Shown: piece by piece, positions 33,700 to 45,108 of the stretch
Layout: each line of letters begins with the position of its first letter
Position numbering within the stretch: position 1 is the first letter of the stretch
From: Anodontia alba
Taxonomy: Eukaryota > Mollusca > Bivalvia > Lucinida > Lucinidae
DNA length: 64,000 nt
NCBI GenBank assembly: GCA_964016985.1
Contig: OZ024826.1
Coordinates: 45,980,978-46,044,977, forward strand
Direction: 5' to 3'
The notes under the pieces: model-generated
What the model was told of the DNA's origin: nothing
Databases searched by the model: none
Seen by the model: the letters and a program-made list of their open reading frames with translations, nothing else
Made by a program: the position numbers and the translations under genes

Positions 33700-36470
33700 A
33701 CCTTTGATAGCTATGGCCGGGATGTGTGAGCTTTGCTCACTATCTGCTATATTTCTCTCTGCAAAAGGCAGTTTAGAGCCAATATTGTTCTCATCAGCCA
33801 TCTCAGAACACACAAACTAGGCCGCTGGCCTGCTGTGGTTTACCTCTAACGCCCCCATCCCCGCCAGAGGTAATTTAGTAGACCATGTTTCTCTTAAAGC
33901 CTGTCATCTTGCAAGTATTTTGCAACATGTAAGCCATCTGGCGATAGGGACGTTACTGAGTAACAGCCTGTTAAATTCGTTATGACTTCAAAATGTATAA
34001 TACCAAAGAAAATTATTTAACCCATGAGAATTGGAGCAAAAGTAATTATATGTTCAAACTAAATATATAAAGTTAAAAACGATCCACTAGCTACAAAATG
34101 TAACGTTTGAAACTTTTTTTGGCCTTACATGGCGTTACGCATGTTGCATCTTCTAATGTATCCTTTAGAAATGAGTATTTAAACTCATAGAGTTCATTTT
34201 CGTAGATTGTACTTTGACTCTGTGACATTAATATTGTAATTTCTGATAAGATATTTTAAATCACTTTCCAATGCTGCAAATATTTTCTCTCTAGCTTTTA
34301 TACTTCGTCAATTATTGGCTGTTAAGCAAAGTTAACCTAATGTGAAATGTCACATTAAAAAATCATGCTCATTATTTCATATCAAAAGCAGCCTAGAAGT
34401 TGTACCAATAAATTGAATTCTTATTTTAGCATTATATCTTAGTAATATTGGGTACATAAGCGCATTCAAACATGTCACTCCTATATCATTCTGTCCATGG
34501 TAACATAAGTAACATCTAAAATATCTACATACTGTGGGCTTTGTTGGTTTTCTGTATGGTAATCTGCATCAATATGTAGTGTCTCTGTTTTGTATTATTT
34601 AGAAATTTTTGTAAGCATTTCCAAAACTTCAAATTTAATGCCAATATTTTTTGTCAGTTATATACATTTCAAACTGTTAACAGTAAAGTTGCTATCTGCA
34701 TCAAGCCACTTTTGCATAAAATACTGAATACTGACCTGAAGGTTTCAATTTCTGGCAAATGCTTATAATTTCTTTATGTCTTAATAAAATATCTCTAGAT
34801 GGCTTATATATCAGACCCTCACATGACTTTGCTTAATAATTTATTAGTAGTAACATATGTAACACTATAATGTCTGAAGTTTTGTAAAGGTCTTTACGTA
34901 TACTTTTATCCCTTGAATTAATGCTCGTTTTTTTAAATAAGATTTTCAGAATAAAATGATAAATCACTTTCTCTTATTTATTTTCTTACACTATCGGGTG
35001 TGTTACGTAGATAATTCATTTATCAGCAATGTAGCTAACCAATGCATATCAATTCAAAAATTATATTCGTACATTAAGAAGATCCAAATTACAGTTTGCT
35101 ACAATTATGTTTGTTTATGATTCATATTTATTACCTTCAAATCTACTTAAAAAAACATGGCACATTATGCAGTTGACCACAGAGTCTTTCTGTTACATAT
35201 TTAATCTATGTAACATAAAACATTATTTCTGATGAAACACTATTGGTACAAGCATAGTCTCATGCCATAACGTGAGCATATTTAATACCAGAGTAGCATT
35301 CACAGGTAATCCTGATTAAAACAAAATGTTTATCACTAAGCTGCCACAAGACATGTAGGGCATGTGAATACAGCGATGACTGGTCAATGTCTTCCATTGT
35401 GCTCAATGAATAGCAAAGGACCCCAGCTTTCTTCGTGGAAAATGCAAAGACTGATCAGACTGAGCGGACAACCAGACAGATCTGAGTCTTTGCCAGGTGC
35501 ACAAGTCAATTGTTAGTTTTGTCACGCTGCGGCTTAAATACATTAAGGTAGGATAAAGTTAATTATAGACACATTGCCTTACGGTAATATGGTTTCCCCA
35601 AAACAAACAGTGTTGCTTTATCTCTTAAATATACATAATACAAAAATCCTTAAAGATAAATGTGTATCATTAAGCAAATTTAGAAACATACCTAAGACGA
35701 TGAAATTAAGTATATATTAAAGCAATTCAGTGACTTTAGTACCTTTAGAATTTAACTCAACTCTTGTGTTGAAACAAAAATGGTGTGGAACTTGATTTTC
35801 ATCTGCTCTACATACATTTGTACATTTTCTATTATAATATAAACTACCTGTACCTAGCTAAAGCGCATAAATAAAAAAAAATCAGATCAATATTGTTGGA
35901 TATAATTAGCTATAATCAGCATGACATATTTACATATGACTTTGAAATTAACTCTATGTGAGGACCTAGAAAAACTATTCTTAGTTTCAGAATATGCATT
36001 CTGAGCAGAAACGTTGTATTCTAATAACCACAGTATGTCTTAAACAGGTAATTTCGAAGACTGATCAGTATCTGGACAGAAGGAAAATGGCCTTAAAGAA
36101 CATGGGGCTTTAATAATAGTAATGAAAAACCATTGTTTTGTCTTATTTTGGTAGGGTCTGCCTTTATAAGCACAATTATCTTTGTAAAAGTCTAAATAAA
36201 GATATGCAAGGAATCTTATTAAGAATAGCAATTACAGTTGTGTTATAAACGTTACAACACATGTTAGGTAAATGATAATATCTATTAATGGCATTTTATA
36301 TTGGTAGTAAATTTTTCACCTTAACAGAATCATTTACCATCAGCAAGTACAAAGTCATTGTCATTTCTAAAATTGCAATGAAAATAAAAGGTGGCAATAG
36401 AATACTTTATCGTATTTTGGCATCAAAATAATCTAGTATTAAATAGTATATCATGGATGGGGACCGAAGA
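33700..36470. other. Intron 2, AT-rich, no gene seen
   Basis: I see no exon, microsatellite or element in this stretch, apart from a weak GATCAG-type dispersed repeat at about 35390-35520 (AAGACTGATCAGACTGAGCG ... CAGATCTGAGTCTTTGCC) and a scattering of GTAACxTAxGTAAC motifs. Confidence 0.6.
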
Positions 36471-36473
36471 AGT

Positions 36474-36499
36474 TTTTTTTTTTTTTTTTTTTTTTTTTA
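36474..36499. repeat. Poly(T) tract
   Basis: A T run of about 26. Confidence 0.95.
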
Positions 36500-36739
36500 A
36501 TCTCGTCATAGTTTCTTGGCAGCTAAATCGAATTGAGACTCTGCCGTTATCAATATATGGCTCAGCAAATCAACCATTTATTTTGTACTGTGACCAGTCT
36601 GACAATCAAGTACACGTTTAAAAGGTCCATTATAAAGTAATAAACAGAATGGAAATCGTTAAGCTTAATGTTGTTATGTGTTATTCTTATTACTTATATC
36701 ACTAATAAATTCATAATAAGACATTTGTATAATCTTATA

Positions 36740-37075
36740 CAGTCGAACCTCGTTATCTCGAACTCGCTTATTTCGAATTACCGCTTATCTCGAAGTGAAA
36801 ATCTGGTCCCTGTTTTAACATGACACTATGACAACAGGTAACAAAATAATATGGAAAAGAGGAAAAAATTGCTCCTCAGGAGCAATTTCTCCTCTTTTCC
36901 ACATTATTTTATATATATATTTCTAACTTCAGGAGTCAAATTACATATTCATTTGTTAAATGTGGTTGTTCAATATATTGTTTTCCTCACTCTCTCAACT
37001 CTGATATGTCGAGGTACGGATATCTCGAAGTGTTTCAGTGAGTCCCTTGGAATTCGAGATAACGAGAGTCGACTG
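36740..37075. mobile_element. Tc1/mariner-type MITE (TA-flanked, TCGAGATAAC ends), copy 1
   Basis: It begins CAGTCGAACCTCGTTATCTC and ends with the inverted GAGATAACGAGAGTCGACTG, flanked by TA on both sides (36738-36739 and 37076-37077). Subterminal TCGAA/TTCGA motifs repeat. A 60 bp foldback around GCTCCTCAGGAGC (GGAAAAGAGGA arms) occupies the centre. TA target duplication and these ends fit Tc1/mariner/pogo-derived MITEs. Confidence 0.85.
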
Positions 37076-37079
37076 TATC

Positions 37080-39040
37080 TACAATGCTTTTCTTATCACT
37101 ATACAGATATTTAACAATAGTAACCATCTATTTAATGTATTTGTCATCAAATTATTTCATGTATGACTGACCTATATGTGCTGTTTTACATGGCATGTCA
37201 TAAAAAGCAGATTTTATTGAAGCAAACTGTCTTCTAGCCACCATAAAATGATTTATTTTATACACTGTGGCAACAAAGAAGTGATAGAGTATGCATGCTG
37301 TTTATTTGGTTGCATCTAATTGCAGCACAGGGTTGATATATATGTGATATTATTATCAGCGTGATTACTATTGCATTTTTATGTAAATTCAAATAATGAA
37401 ATAGTTCTCCTTAATAATTTGTGCTCTCAGAAAAAAATCACTTTATTCATGCTTTTGGGTTGATATAAGGAAAGTAAACAATATTTTCATTGATGGACCT
37501 CTACAAAAGTGATTTCTCCTGCAAACACTGTCTATAGGAAACAGTGTTCTTATGTCACAACGCTTAAACTGACATAGAACGTGTGTCACGTTATTAAGTG
37601 TGCAATATAACTGGAAGTCTAGAGGGAATAAATTATAGAAAAATCAGCTTTATGCATAGAGCATAAGCAATGAAGAGATCATATCAGGTAAGTTTCATGA
37701 AACTGGGATATTTCTGTATTTGTATTATAGAATACAGTTTACTATTTTAAATATATAGTTATCAATGGGATACGCCAGCAGACGATTGGCGAGGGTTTTC
37801 TTTCACTTAACTCACCAAAATATAAAGGTATCAGAGAAATAATTTACTATGCTTGTTATTAAAAGAGTTATAGAGCTGATTTTCCTTCACCTTTATATAT
37901 AAAGTATCAACAGCCATTTATACAATGCAAATAAAGTATTACTCAAAAAGTAACGTATATAACATTAAGAAGAGTATAAGGCATTTATTCAAAGCATATA
38001 ATGCATTAAACCAATCATAATAATTAAATGCGTTGTACTACTTGCAACCACAGCAAATGAGATGTTAAGAAGTTTGAACTAAGTCAGAAAAGAAGTTTAG
38101 ACTGTTTTTAAAGTAACTATCGTTCCTAATGTCATTTGCTTGGTGAAGTTAAATCGTTTTTATTTCTTGATGTACAAACGAGGACAAATCGTAAAACAGC
38201 ATTGAATTAAATTTCTAGTCACTAAATGGTCATAATCGTCCAAACCGTTGTATCGGAAAACATATATATGAGGTTTATGACTTTTAGTAACGTATGTAAC
38301 AGTTATAAAACAAGTCATTGACAGCTAAACATATTGAGATGCCTTTGTCTATAAAAAACATGCATTGGTAGCAAAACGCATGCTAGTTAGCAAGAATATG
38401 GATACTTTGGTATTTGCACAAAATTATTTTATTCTTTTGATGGTAACGTTGGTATCATGGCTATTTCACACAAACACCCCCATCGCCAGAGGGTATACAT
38501 GTGCAATTTTGTTTGTTATATATGTAGTTTTAGAAAATCATAGTGGACAAAATTGTCCCTTGGGGGATGGGGTCTATAGCCAGTCCAAGGTCAGTAATGA
38601 CAGACGAACTGTGTATATATGTAACTTGACTGGTTTCCGCATGTGAATGCAACGCTGATTAAAGTTCGAACAACAGTAGCTAATACGTCATTTGGCTGCC
38701 TACGTCATATACCAGTTTGGATTAGACGAAAATAAATGACTGGTTTACGCATGATAATGCAACGCTTATAAGGTCGGGAAGCGGTAGCTATACCGTATTA
38801 GTATCATTATATCATTATCATTGGTATTTTTGTCAGGAAATTTATATGTACCCATTTTGATATTATGCTTAATTTTTTTTAGTCAAAGTATTTTACTCCG
38901 TCGAAGTCAAGCATAACATGACATCAGAGGAAATGGAAATATGAGTTGTAGGATAAGGACTAGGACACATTGCAAAGTTATTGAAATTCATGGCTGTGAC
39001 CAAAATCACAAGTCAATGTAACGGGGTAGCAGTACTGCTA
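37080..39040. other. Intron 2, no feature recognised
   Basis: AT-rich sequence. Short frames at 38365-38646 and elsewhere lack any family signal or splice support. A ~75 bp imperfect direct repeat (GACTGGTTTxCGCATGxxAATG followed by CAACGCT) is at about 38628 and 38740. Confidence 0.5.
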
Positions 39041-39046
39041 GCAATC

Positions 39047-39152
39047 ATAGATAGATAGATAGATAGATAGATAAATGGATGGATGGATGGATAGACGGGC
39101 GGACGGACGGACGAACGGATAGATAGATAGATAGAGAGATAGATATGGTATA
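39047..39152. repeat. Compound tetranucleotide microsatellite (GATA, GGAT, GGAC)
   Basis: Runs of ATAG, then GGAT, then GGAC/GACG, then ATAG again. Confidence 0.95.
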
Positions 39153-39239
39153 GTTGTTACCTTTAATACATATATCGAACCTATAATGGTCTCATATAGT
39201 ATTAGGAGGTCAACAATGGAATTAGAGGGGTCCAATTAT

Positions 39240-39475
39240 CTGTATCACGTGGGAGCCATTTGGGCTCCATATATGTATCTTGAAATATTGTGACTTATCC
39301 AGAATTATGATAGTTTTATCTCAGGTCCCAGATATAAGTATTTGTTTTATAGATATCAAATTATACCTATATGGGATCCATTTGGGTCTTATATGGGCAA
39401 GAAAGCCTACATGGGGCTCATGTAGGACCAATGGGCTAAATGCCCAGATTCTGTCTATTTGGGTCTCATATATAC
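39240..39475. repeat. GGGxTCCATATGGG-type degenerate repeat
   Basis: Recurring short phrases such as CCATTTGGGCTCCATATATG, CCATTTGGGTCTTATATGGG and ATTTGGGTCTCATATATA suggest a diverged internally repetitive element. Confidence 0.4.
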
Positions 39476-39653
39476 ATGTTTACTCTGTGGCTGCTTTGCT
39501 TTTGGACCATTTTGACAGACACCTGTCAGGCAGTCCTGATATATAACCATTGCTATTGGCAACCGGCGGTTTTTCGACTCGTGCAGTTTCAAATTTGCGG
39601 ACAGTCATGGCGAAGAGGGTGTATATCTATTTATGCCTCAAAATTCTAATACC

Positions 39654-40090
39654 TGATAGACTAGGCTTAAGCATGGCTACAGACGGTTTGGGAAAAGATT
39701 ATTACGCAAGCAATTGTTAGAAAATACCCCTCATGTCTTTGAATTATTGACTTTAAACGATGCGAAACGCAGCTCGGCGTAGACTGACATGCCAAATTGT
39801 TCTGATCGATCCGAACGTTTCCTTCTCGCTCTTTGTTAAAAGGCCATTTTTTCCGTATTATGTTGTTAGGGAATACAAACTGGCATTTTACCAGCAGTGC
39901 ACTGTGCTTGTAACAAGCTAATTGCATTCCAGTGGAGATAAAAATAAATACGGGTCACTCATCTTGAAATGTTATATCAACTGTGCGATTGTCCGTTGGA
40001 AAGCGACACAACTTCAGGTTTCGCTCGCTGTCCACTGGTCACGTGATTATATACTGAAATTTAAAGTCCCTGAATTCAGAGTTTAATCCC
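39654..40090 (+). repeat. Partial solo LTR of the Gypsy family, opposite orientation
   Basis: TGATAGACTAGGC followed by AAGCATGGCTACAG and about 400 bp more match the reverse complement of 30290-30701, including GCGAAACGCAGCTCGGCGTA and ACCAGCAGTGCACTGTG. The match fades after about 40090, so this is a 3'-truncated or diverged LTR without internal sequence. Confidence 0.75.
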
Positions 40091-40457
40091 AGAATGAATG
40101 AAATATTAAAGTTATCCCGTATAGAATAATTTCCGATGAAAGTACACAAATATGCACATATGAAAATCCTCTCTCCTTATATAATATCAAGGAACATTCT
40201 AGAAAAATTTTTACTACATGCATCACTTATTGTCTAGTTTAGGCAAAGAATCTTACAAATGTTCTATGATATACCAAAATTAGCACAATCCAGAAATTCC
40301 TTCTGGAGGATTCCAAAAAGAACATAAATAACTTGTTATTGTAAACATGTTTTTACAGAAAGTTCTTTTTATATATAGAAACTTGTAGTGAACATGAAAA
40401 TAATGATACTTAAAATAATGAAACACCCTATATAACACATCTCAGACCTGATATGCA

Positions 40458-40950
40458 TTCTAGTGTTGCCACCAATGGTCAGTCATTTTTGCCTCTTGTG
40501 ACTGATCAGCGGAAAGAATTTCCATAGTCGACTAATCGGAAAATTCTATTTTTAGAAACATATTTTTCCCTCTTTTTATATTAATAGGCAAACTGATGCA
40601 AAAAAATGAAATGCTAAGCCGTCTGTTTTGGTCATTTTTGATTTGGGGTCAATATAGGTGAGGGAGTTTGGTGAAATAACCTTAAATGAAGCAGGGTTTT
40701 CAACCAAAAAGTATAGATATTTTTCTTATTTTCCATTATTCATATGCTATGGGTATTCATTAGAAGCGCATCGAGGAGGTACTTTTAATGAGTACCCACA
40801 ACATATATTTTCATGGAGAAAAACGAACAATATTGTCTTGATAGCCCACTCATCGAGCTGGATTTATGAATATAAATACCTATGCTATTTGTCGACGGTC
40901 AGTCGGTTCTATAAAACCGATGATCGACAATGAAATTCTGGCCGATTCCA
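40458..40950. mobile_element. ~480 bp dispersed element, copy A (partner at 50003-50550)
   Basis: Shared with 50003-50550 in the same orientation: CTCTTGTGAC, GTCGACTAATCGGAAA (GTCGATTAATCGGAAA there), a foldback with ATTAGAAGCGC and ATGAGTACCCACAACATAT, and a terminal GATGATCGACAATGAAATTC with TGGCCGATTCCAAAC. It has no coding potential. Confidence 0.65.
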
Positions 40951-41014
40951 AACTTTAGTACCAGAATTTACCATTCAGTTTATATCGTATTTACCCTAAG
41001 TATTCGGACAAACA

Positions 41015-41080
41015 GGAATGAACAGACAGTATAGATCAGGGTCAGACGCCGCGCTCCGGGACTACACTGTTTGCCACTCA
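41015..41080. repeat. CAGACGCCG hairpin core fragment
   Basis: AACAGACAGTATAGATCAGG then GTCAGACGCCGCGCTCCGGG and ACTACACTGTTTGCC: the MITE core with a deleted second arm. Confidence 0.5.
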
Positions 41081-41307
41081 TGTAGCAGCCTTTAGATACA
41101 TCAAATGGCAGTAAAATGGATTTATTAAATTTTAATTCAATTGACAATTTCCGTTCAACCATCTTCCCAATTATAATTCTGCTTAAATTTAACAATTATT
41201 GCCCCGACAGATTATTTTGCACCGCACAGACAGCATAGATAAACGATGTATGGTAGAATAGTTTCCTAACAAGCAGCCACAGGAACTTGACAGAGTATTT
41301 GTGAATA

Positions 41308-41674
41308 CAGTGAACCCTCGTTACAACGACAACATTTGTTCCCAAAGATGTTGCCAATATAATGAATTTCCTATTGTTAAGAAACCATGGACAAATGATA
41401 TGTAAAAAATGCCTTGTTTTATAGAACATTTGTTTTGGATATTGTTAGAATCGCATCATTAAGGCGAACATATGTTTTAGATATTTGTTAGAATCGCCTC
41501 ATTGAAGCGATTCTAACAAATATCAAAAACATATGTTGCTTGAAGTTTCAATGCAATGTTCTTGCATAACTTCTTGTTAACTATCACCCCTTGAGCGAAG
41601 GTTTCGTGACATTCAAGTTGTCATTATAACGAATTTTGTCGTTGTATCGAGTGGCGGAATAAGAAGGTTGACTG
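41308..41674. mobile_element. Tc1/mariner-type MITE (TA-flanked, CAGTGAACCCTCGTT end), with nested foldback
   Basis: Termini CAGTGAACCCTCGTTACAAC and GGTTGACTG are inverted, with TA at 41306-41307 and 41675-41676. Subterminal ACAACGACAA and CGTTGTATCGAG/ATTATAACGAA are complementary in part. A foldback with GTTAGAATCGCCTCAT / GAAGCGATTCTAAC (about 41460-41535) sits in the centre. Confidence 0.8.
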
Positions 41675-41899
41675 TACCTCTTCTTATCTTAAATGTTAAG
41701 CAATCTTCTACCGCTGCGAAATTTCAAGTCGATTCGTTCTAGAATAAACAAAATACAAACATTTTAGCCCCAAAACAAAGCATATACAAAAGGAGATTTG
41801 TCGTTGGTAATCCAAAAGAAATGTAAACATATTGGTAGGTATTATGCACATGCCCATGTATGATTGATCTCAGATGAATACATGAACATGGACGTATTA

Positions 41900-42109
41900 T
41901 TAACCCATTTATGCCGAATGAACTCTTCCACCTAAACTCTTTGGACCTGTCCATTTCTAATAGAAGGGGTATCTGGTTATTTTTTATTATCACCATGTTT
42001 TATAGAAATCCCTGTATTTAATGCAAACAGTGTATACCCTGATCAGACGCCGCGTTCTGTACTGTTTGCCAATGTCCCTTTTATGGGACGGTAGGCATCA
42101 GTGGGTTAA
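41900..42109. mobile_element. MITE with TTAACCCATTTATGCC ends, copy 1
   Basis: It starts TTAACCCATTTATGCCGA and ends GGCATCAGTGGGTTAA. It carries the phrases GGACCTGTCCATTTCTAATA, GGGGTATCTGGTTAT, GCAAACAGTGTATACCCTGA and CAGACGCCGCGTTCTG. The second hairpin arm is shortened here. Confidence 0.8.
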
Positions 42110-42131
42110 AGTACCACACGTTCTATTGATG

Positions 42132-42345
42132 TTAACCCATTTACGGCGAGTGGACTTTTCTACCACAACTGTTTGGATCGGTTTATTTCCAAAAGCAGGG
42201 TGCCTGTTTTTTTATTATTATTATTACTATGTTGTTTTTTTTTTTTTGTTAGAAATCACTGTAGTTAATGCAAACAATGTAGACCCAGATCAGACGCCGC
42301 GTTCTGCGGCGTCTGATCTGGGTCTACACTGTTTGCCAATGTCGC
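42132..42345. mobile_element. MITE with TTAACCCATTTAxGCC end, copy 2 (3' end lost)
   Basis: Starts TTAACCCATTTACGGCGAG. Its core is a 65 bp hairpin at 42271-42335: 30 nt arms with one mismatch, a 5 nt loop, and CAGACGCCGC/GCGGCGTCTG at the tip. The right terminus is not recognisable after a poly(T) run. Confidence 0.8.
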
Positions 42346-42483
42346 TTTTTTTTAAAAAATATTGTCCTTTTTTGTTAGTGAGCTAGTCTATCAAGTAGAC
42401 TAGATATATGTATTGCAAATTTTCTTCATTTTGTACAAAGGGGACAGCTCTATTCATCTCCTGTTAGTCTTTTTTCTACACAA

Positions 42484-42622
42484 ACCTCCTTCTAAAAATA
42501 GCTCTCCTTTAAAAAGACAGACTTTGTTGCCATTGGGAACAAGTTCTGTCTTTTAAGTGGAAACCCCCTTTTCAGAAACTCATTTCTTGTAGAGATAGCC
42601 CCTTTTTAGAAGGAATGTAAAA
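42484..42622. repeat. Inverted repeat, CCTTCTAAAAATAG / AGAAGG arms
   Basis: CCTCCTTCTAAAAATAGCTC pairs with ATAGCCCCTTTTTAGAAGGA, and internal AAAGACAGACTT / AAGTTCTGTCTTTTA segments are also complementary. Relatives are near 49020-49090 and 49595-49650. Confidence 0.55.
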
Positions 42623-42714
42623 TAACTTTGACAAAGTTGCCTCCCCTGAAAGTCTGCCTGGAATCCTAATGTGGCATAATTACGCTCGTATTAGTTGTTA
42701 ACCCGGTTAAGACT

Positions 42715-42855
42715 CACGGATGCGCAGTCACATCAGACTTCATGGGCCTGGCTGCTATCCGAATAGGCAGTAGTCCAAATTTTATTCCAGGCAGAGAGCG
42801 AAGACTGGCCAGAAAATGCAGATACGCAGGCTAATCTGATTCTTTGCTGTGCGCA
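42715..42855. repeat. GATCAG-type dispersed repeat
   Basis: Two half-units: GATGCGCAGTCACATCAGAC and CGAAGACTGGCCAGAAAATG ... GCAGGCTAATCTGATTCTTT. Confidence 0.5.
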
Positions 42856-42924
42856 CGCCATATAGTATATTTAAGTGGTGGCTCAATTATATGTTGCAGC
42901 AACTATTTTTGTTTTCTCATGAAG

Positions 42925-43122
42925 GTAAATCTGTAAAGAAAAGAGCGTGCAGCAACCCAGGATGTGGACCCACGTGCAATTCGAACTATTGTCTGAATAA
43001 TGGACAAACGGAAACAATCGGAGTGGGCTGTTGGAAGACTGATTATGAAACAAATGGTTACATAGAGACAACTTTTAAACTCACAGCTACGGATAACAGT
43101 CCACCATCAATATGGTTGCAAG
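42925..43122 (+). CDS. Cadherin-like gene, exon 3
   Basis: The exon starts after TTTGTTTTCTCATGAAG and ends GCAAG before GTAAGT. It is 198 nt, phase 1 to phase 1, and open. The protein starts KSVKKRACSNPGCG, has further cysteines (PTCNSNYC, VGCW), then a strand FKLTATDNSPPSIWLQ. The last part matches the D-x-N-D-N-x-P-P style end of a cadherin repeat only partly: TDNSPP is present but the full calcium motif is not. With exons 1-2 this completes EC-like unit 1, about 150 residues because of the cysteine-rich insertions. The acceptor AG is slightly weak (an A precedes it), but the phase match on both sides supports it. Confidence 0.7.
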
Positions 43123-43259
43123 GTAAGTGGATAGATTGACTGCCAAGAGATAAAACAAATCCTTTTCACATATGCGAAAAGGACCCTTATCTATACTGCA
43201 CAAGCTGGGACCTTTGCTATTCAGCAATGTCCTACATATCAGGCATGACATGGTGTCTC

Positions 43260-43377
43260 ATTACAACAACAACAACGACGACAACGACGACGACGGCGGC
43301 GGCAGCAGCGGCGACGGCGGCGGCAGCAACAGCTGCAGCAGCAACAACAACAAAACGAACAGACAAATAAACAACAA

Positions 43378-43412
<35 letters not shown>

Positions 43413-43492
43413 ACAAACACACAAACAACAACAACAACAAAAAAAAATCAACAACAGAAACAAGAACAACAACAATAACAAAAATTTCTTAC
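43260..43492. repeat. Trinucleotide and poly(A) low-complexity region
   Basis: ACA/ACG/GCG triplets (43264-43360), then A runs of about 30 and CAA repeats. It starts 140 bp after the exon 3 donor. Long frames on both strands here (for example 108 and 80 codons) are purely compositional. Confidence 0.95.
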
Positions 43493-43727
43493 AGGTGATG
43501 CTTGAATAAATATTTTAGTACATTTTAAATTCCAAAATAGTTTGATCGGTAAAAAAAAGTAAAGGTAGAAATGTATAAGATGGAAAAAATAGTAAAGGTT
43601 CCGGTATAGGCTTTAATAAAAACTGATAAACTGCAAATTTACAAATAAAAATATATAAAGGTTTTGTAAAGTACATTGCATATAGGCTCCTTTACAACCA
43701 GATTTTCCTGTGGACACACAATGTTGA

Positions 43728-43852
43728 AACAACATTGATTCAACATTGGTTGAACGTCATGATGTTGAATCAACGTTGAATCGACGTTGATTCACGTTTG
43801 AACGTCTTCACATTGAATCAACGTTGAGTCGACTTTGTTTCAACGGTGCGTG
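43728..43852. repeat. CAACGTTGA palindromic mini-repeat cluster
   Basis: TTGAATCAACGTTGAATCGA, ACGTTGATTCACGTTTGAAC and ATTGAATCAACGTTGAGTCG: a self-complementary motif iterated about eight times. CAACGTTG-based clusters of this kind are seen in other marine animal genomes. Confidence 0.7.
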
Positions 43853-43954
43853 TCTGCTGGATTAATATTTCGGAAAATATTGTTGTAGTATACATAAGTA
43901 AGAAACTATTTGCCTGGATACTCCTCTCGTCTGAAAGCAAATATCCCTATTCAT

Positions 43955-44620
43955 GATAATCAAAGCGCAAAAGGCACTGAAATAACATATTTCTTGAGAA
44001 ATTCATGAACGCCTGAACTTTCAGAAGCTAACGCTGACTAGTGGTACGCCTTTATTGGCAGTAATTTCCCTAGTAGCAACAATGATGACGTATTGATATA
44101 TGTTAATTAGTTCCGTTTGGTTACGTTTTCCACGTGCATATATATACATTCGATACTTTAAGTAGGCATATTTCAATCCTGACTTTTTTAATACAGAGTA
44201 GGATAAATATGAAATCAGGATTAGATATTTTTATTCCTGATTTTCTAATTGTCGTACTCTATATTAAAAACCGAGAGAAAATTCTCTTAAACATCAAGTA
44301 ATTATGATTTTGACTACATTCATTTGTAAATATCGCAAAGCTTGAGTATAAGCTGCACTACTTTTTTGCGGAAGCATGTTCAGTGGTAGTGAGAGCTGCT
44401 GACTATAGAAAAAGTTGATGGTACCCAGTCAGCATTCTACGTAAATCTATATCGGGCCGTCATCGGCCCGTCAGGGTAGCTGACGGGCCGATGACGGCCC
44501 GATGTAGATTTACGTAGAATGCTAGCTGGGTAATGACAAATTACAGATGAAATCTGGAATTAAAGAAAATGGACTTTTTGAACGGATTTAAACACGGCAA
44601 AATGTTAATATTTCATAATT
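43955..44620. repeat. Intron 3 duplicated segment, copy 1
   Basis: It aligns with 45785-46240 over AATCAAAGCGC, TATATGTTAATxAxTTCCG, TAAGTAGGCATxTTTCA, AAACATCAA.TAA.TATGAT and CATGTTCAGT...AAAGTTGATGGTACC. It holds an extra internal inverted repeat (AATCAGGATTAG / ATTCCTGATT) absent from copy 2 and the 107 bp palindrome 1 at its 3' side. Confidence 0.65.
44424..44530. mobile_element. 107 bp palindrome family, copy 1
   Basis: CCCAGTCAGCATTCTACGTA ... CATCGGCCCGTCAG at the left, mirrored to GCTAGCTGGG at the right. Flanked by TA on both sides. Centre reads CAGGGTAGCTG. The arms pair over about 48 nt with very few mismatches. Subfamily 1 (GGGCCGTCATCGGCCC). Confidence 0.9.
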
Positions 44621-44780
44621 AGTTTTGTTTTATCTACAAAATAAAATCTAAAAGGTTACCTTTGAATACAGCTATGTATTCAGAGTGGCTGTATACGCAC
44701 GCCCTTAACACCGACTTAAGCAGTATTCGATTTTCAAAGAACCCACAATTGGCTTAATGATCCCAAAGGAAATAAATATA

Positions 44781-45108
44781 CAATCGACTCTCGTTATCTC
44801 GAATTCCAAGGGACTCTCTGAAATACTTCGAGATATCCGTACTTCGACATATCAGATTTGCAGAATTGAGGAAAAACTGATTCAATTAACCACATTTAAC
44901 AAATATATGTGTAACTGAACTCTTGAAGTTAGAGATATACTGAAAATATTGTGGAAAAGAGGAGAAATTGCTCCTTAGTAATTTCTCCTCTTTTCCATAA
45001 TATTTTTTACATGTTATTAGATTTTCATGTTTAGGCAGAGAACAGATTTTCACTTCGAGATAAGCGGTTATTCGAGATAAGTGAGTTCGAGATAGCGAGA
45101 GTCAACTG
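44781..45108. mobile_element. Tc1/mariner-type MITE (TCGAGATAAC ends), copy 2
   Basis: CAATCGACTCTCGTTATCTC at the left, GAGTTCGAGATAGCGAGAGT with CAACTG at the right, TA flanks at 44779-44780 and 45109-45110. It is inverted relative to the copy at 36740 and has the same central GGAAAAGAGGAG foldback. Confidence 0.85.

Noticed and set aside
38365..38646. 93-codon + strand frame with hydrophobic start
   Set aside because: A possible signal-anchor look, but no splice sites in a phase matching the neighbouring exons and no cysteine or EC pattern.
43172..43498. Frames encoding poly-Asn/Gly/Lys, poly-Ala/Val or poly-Cys
   Set aside because: Translated trinucleotide and poly(A) tracts on both strands.
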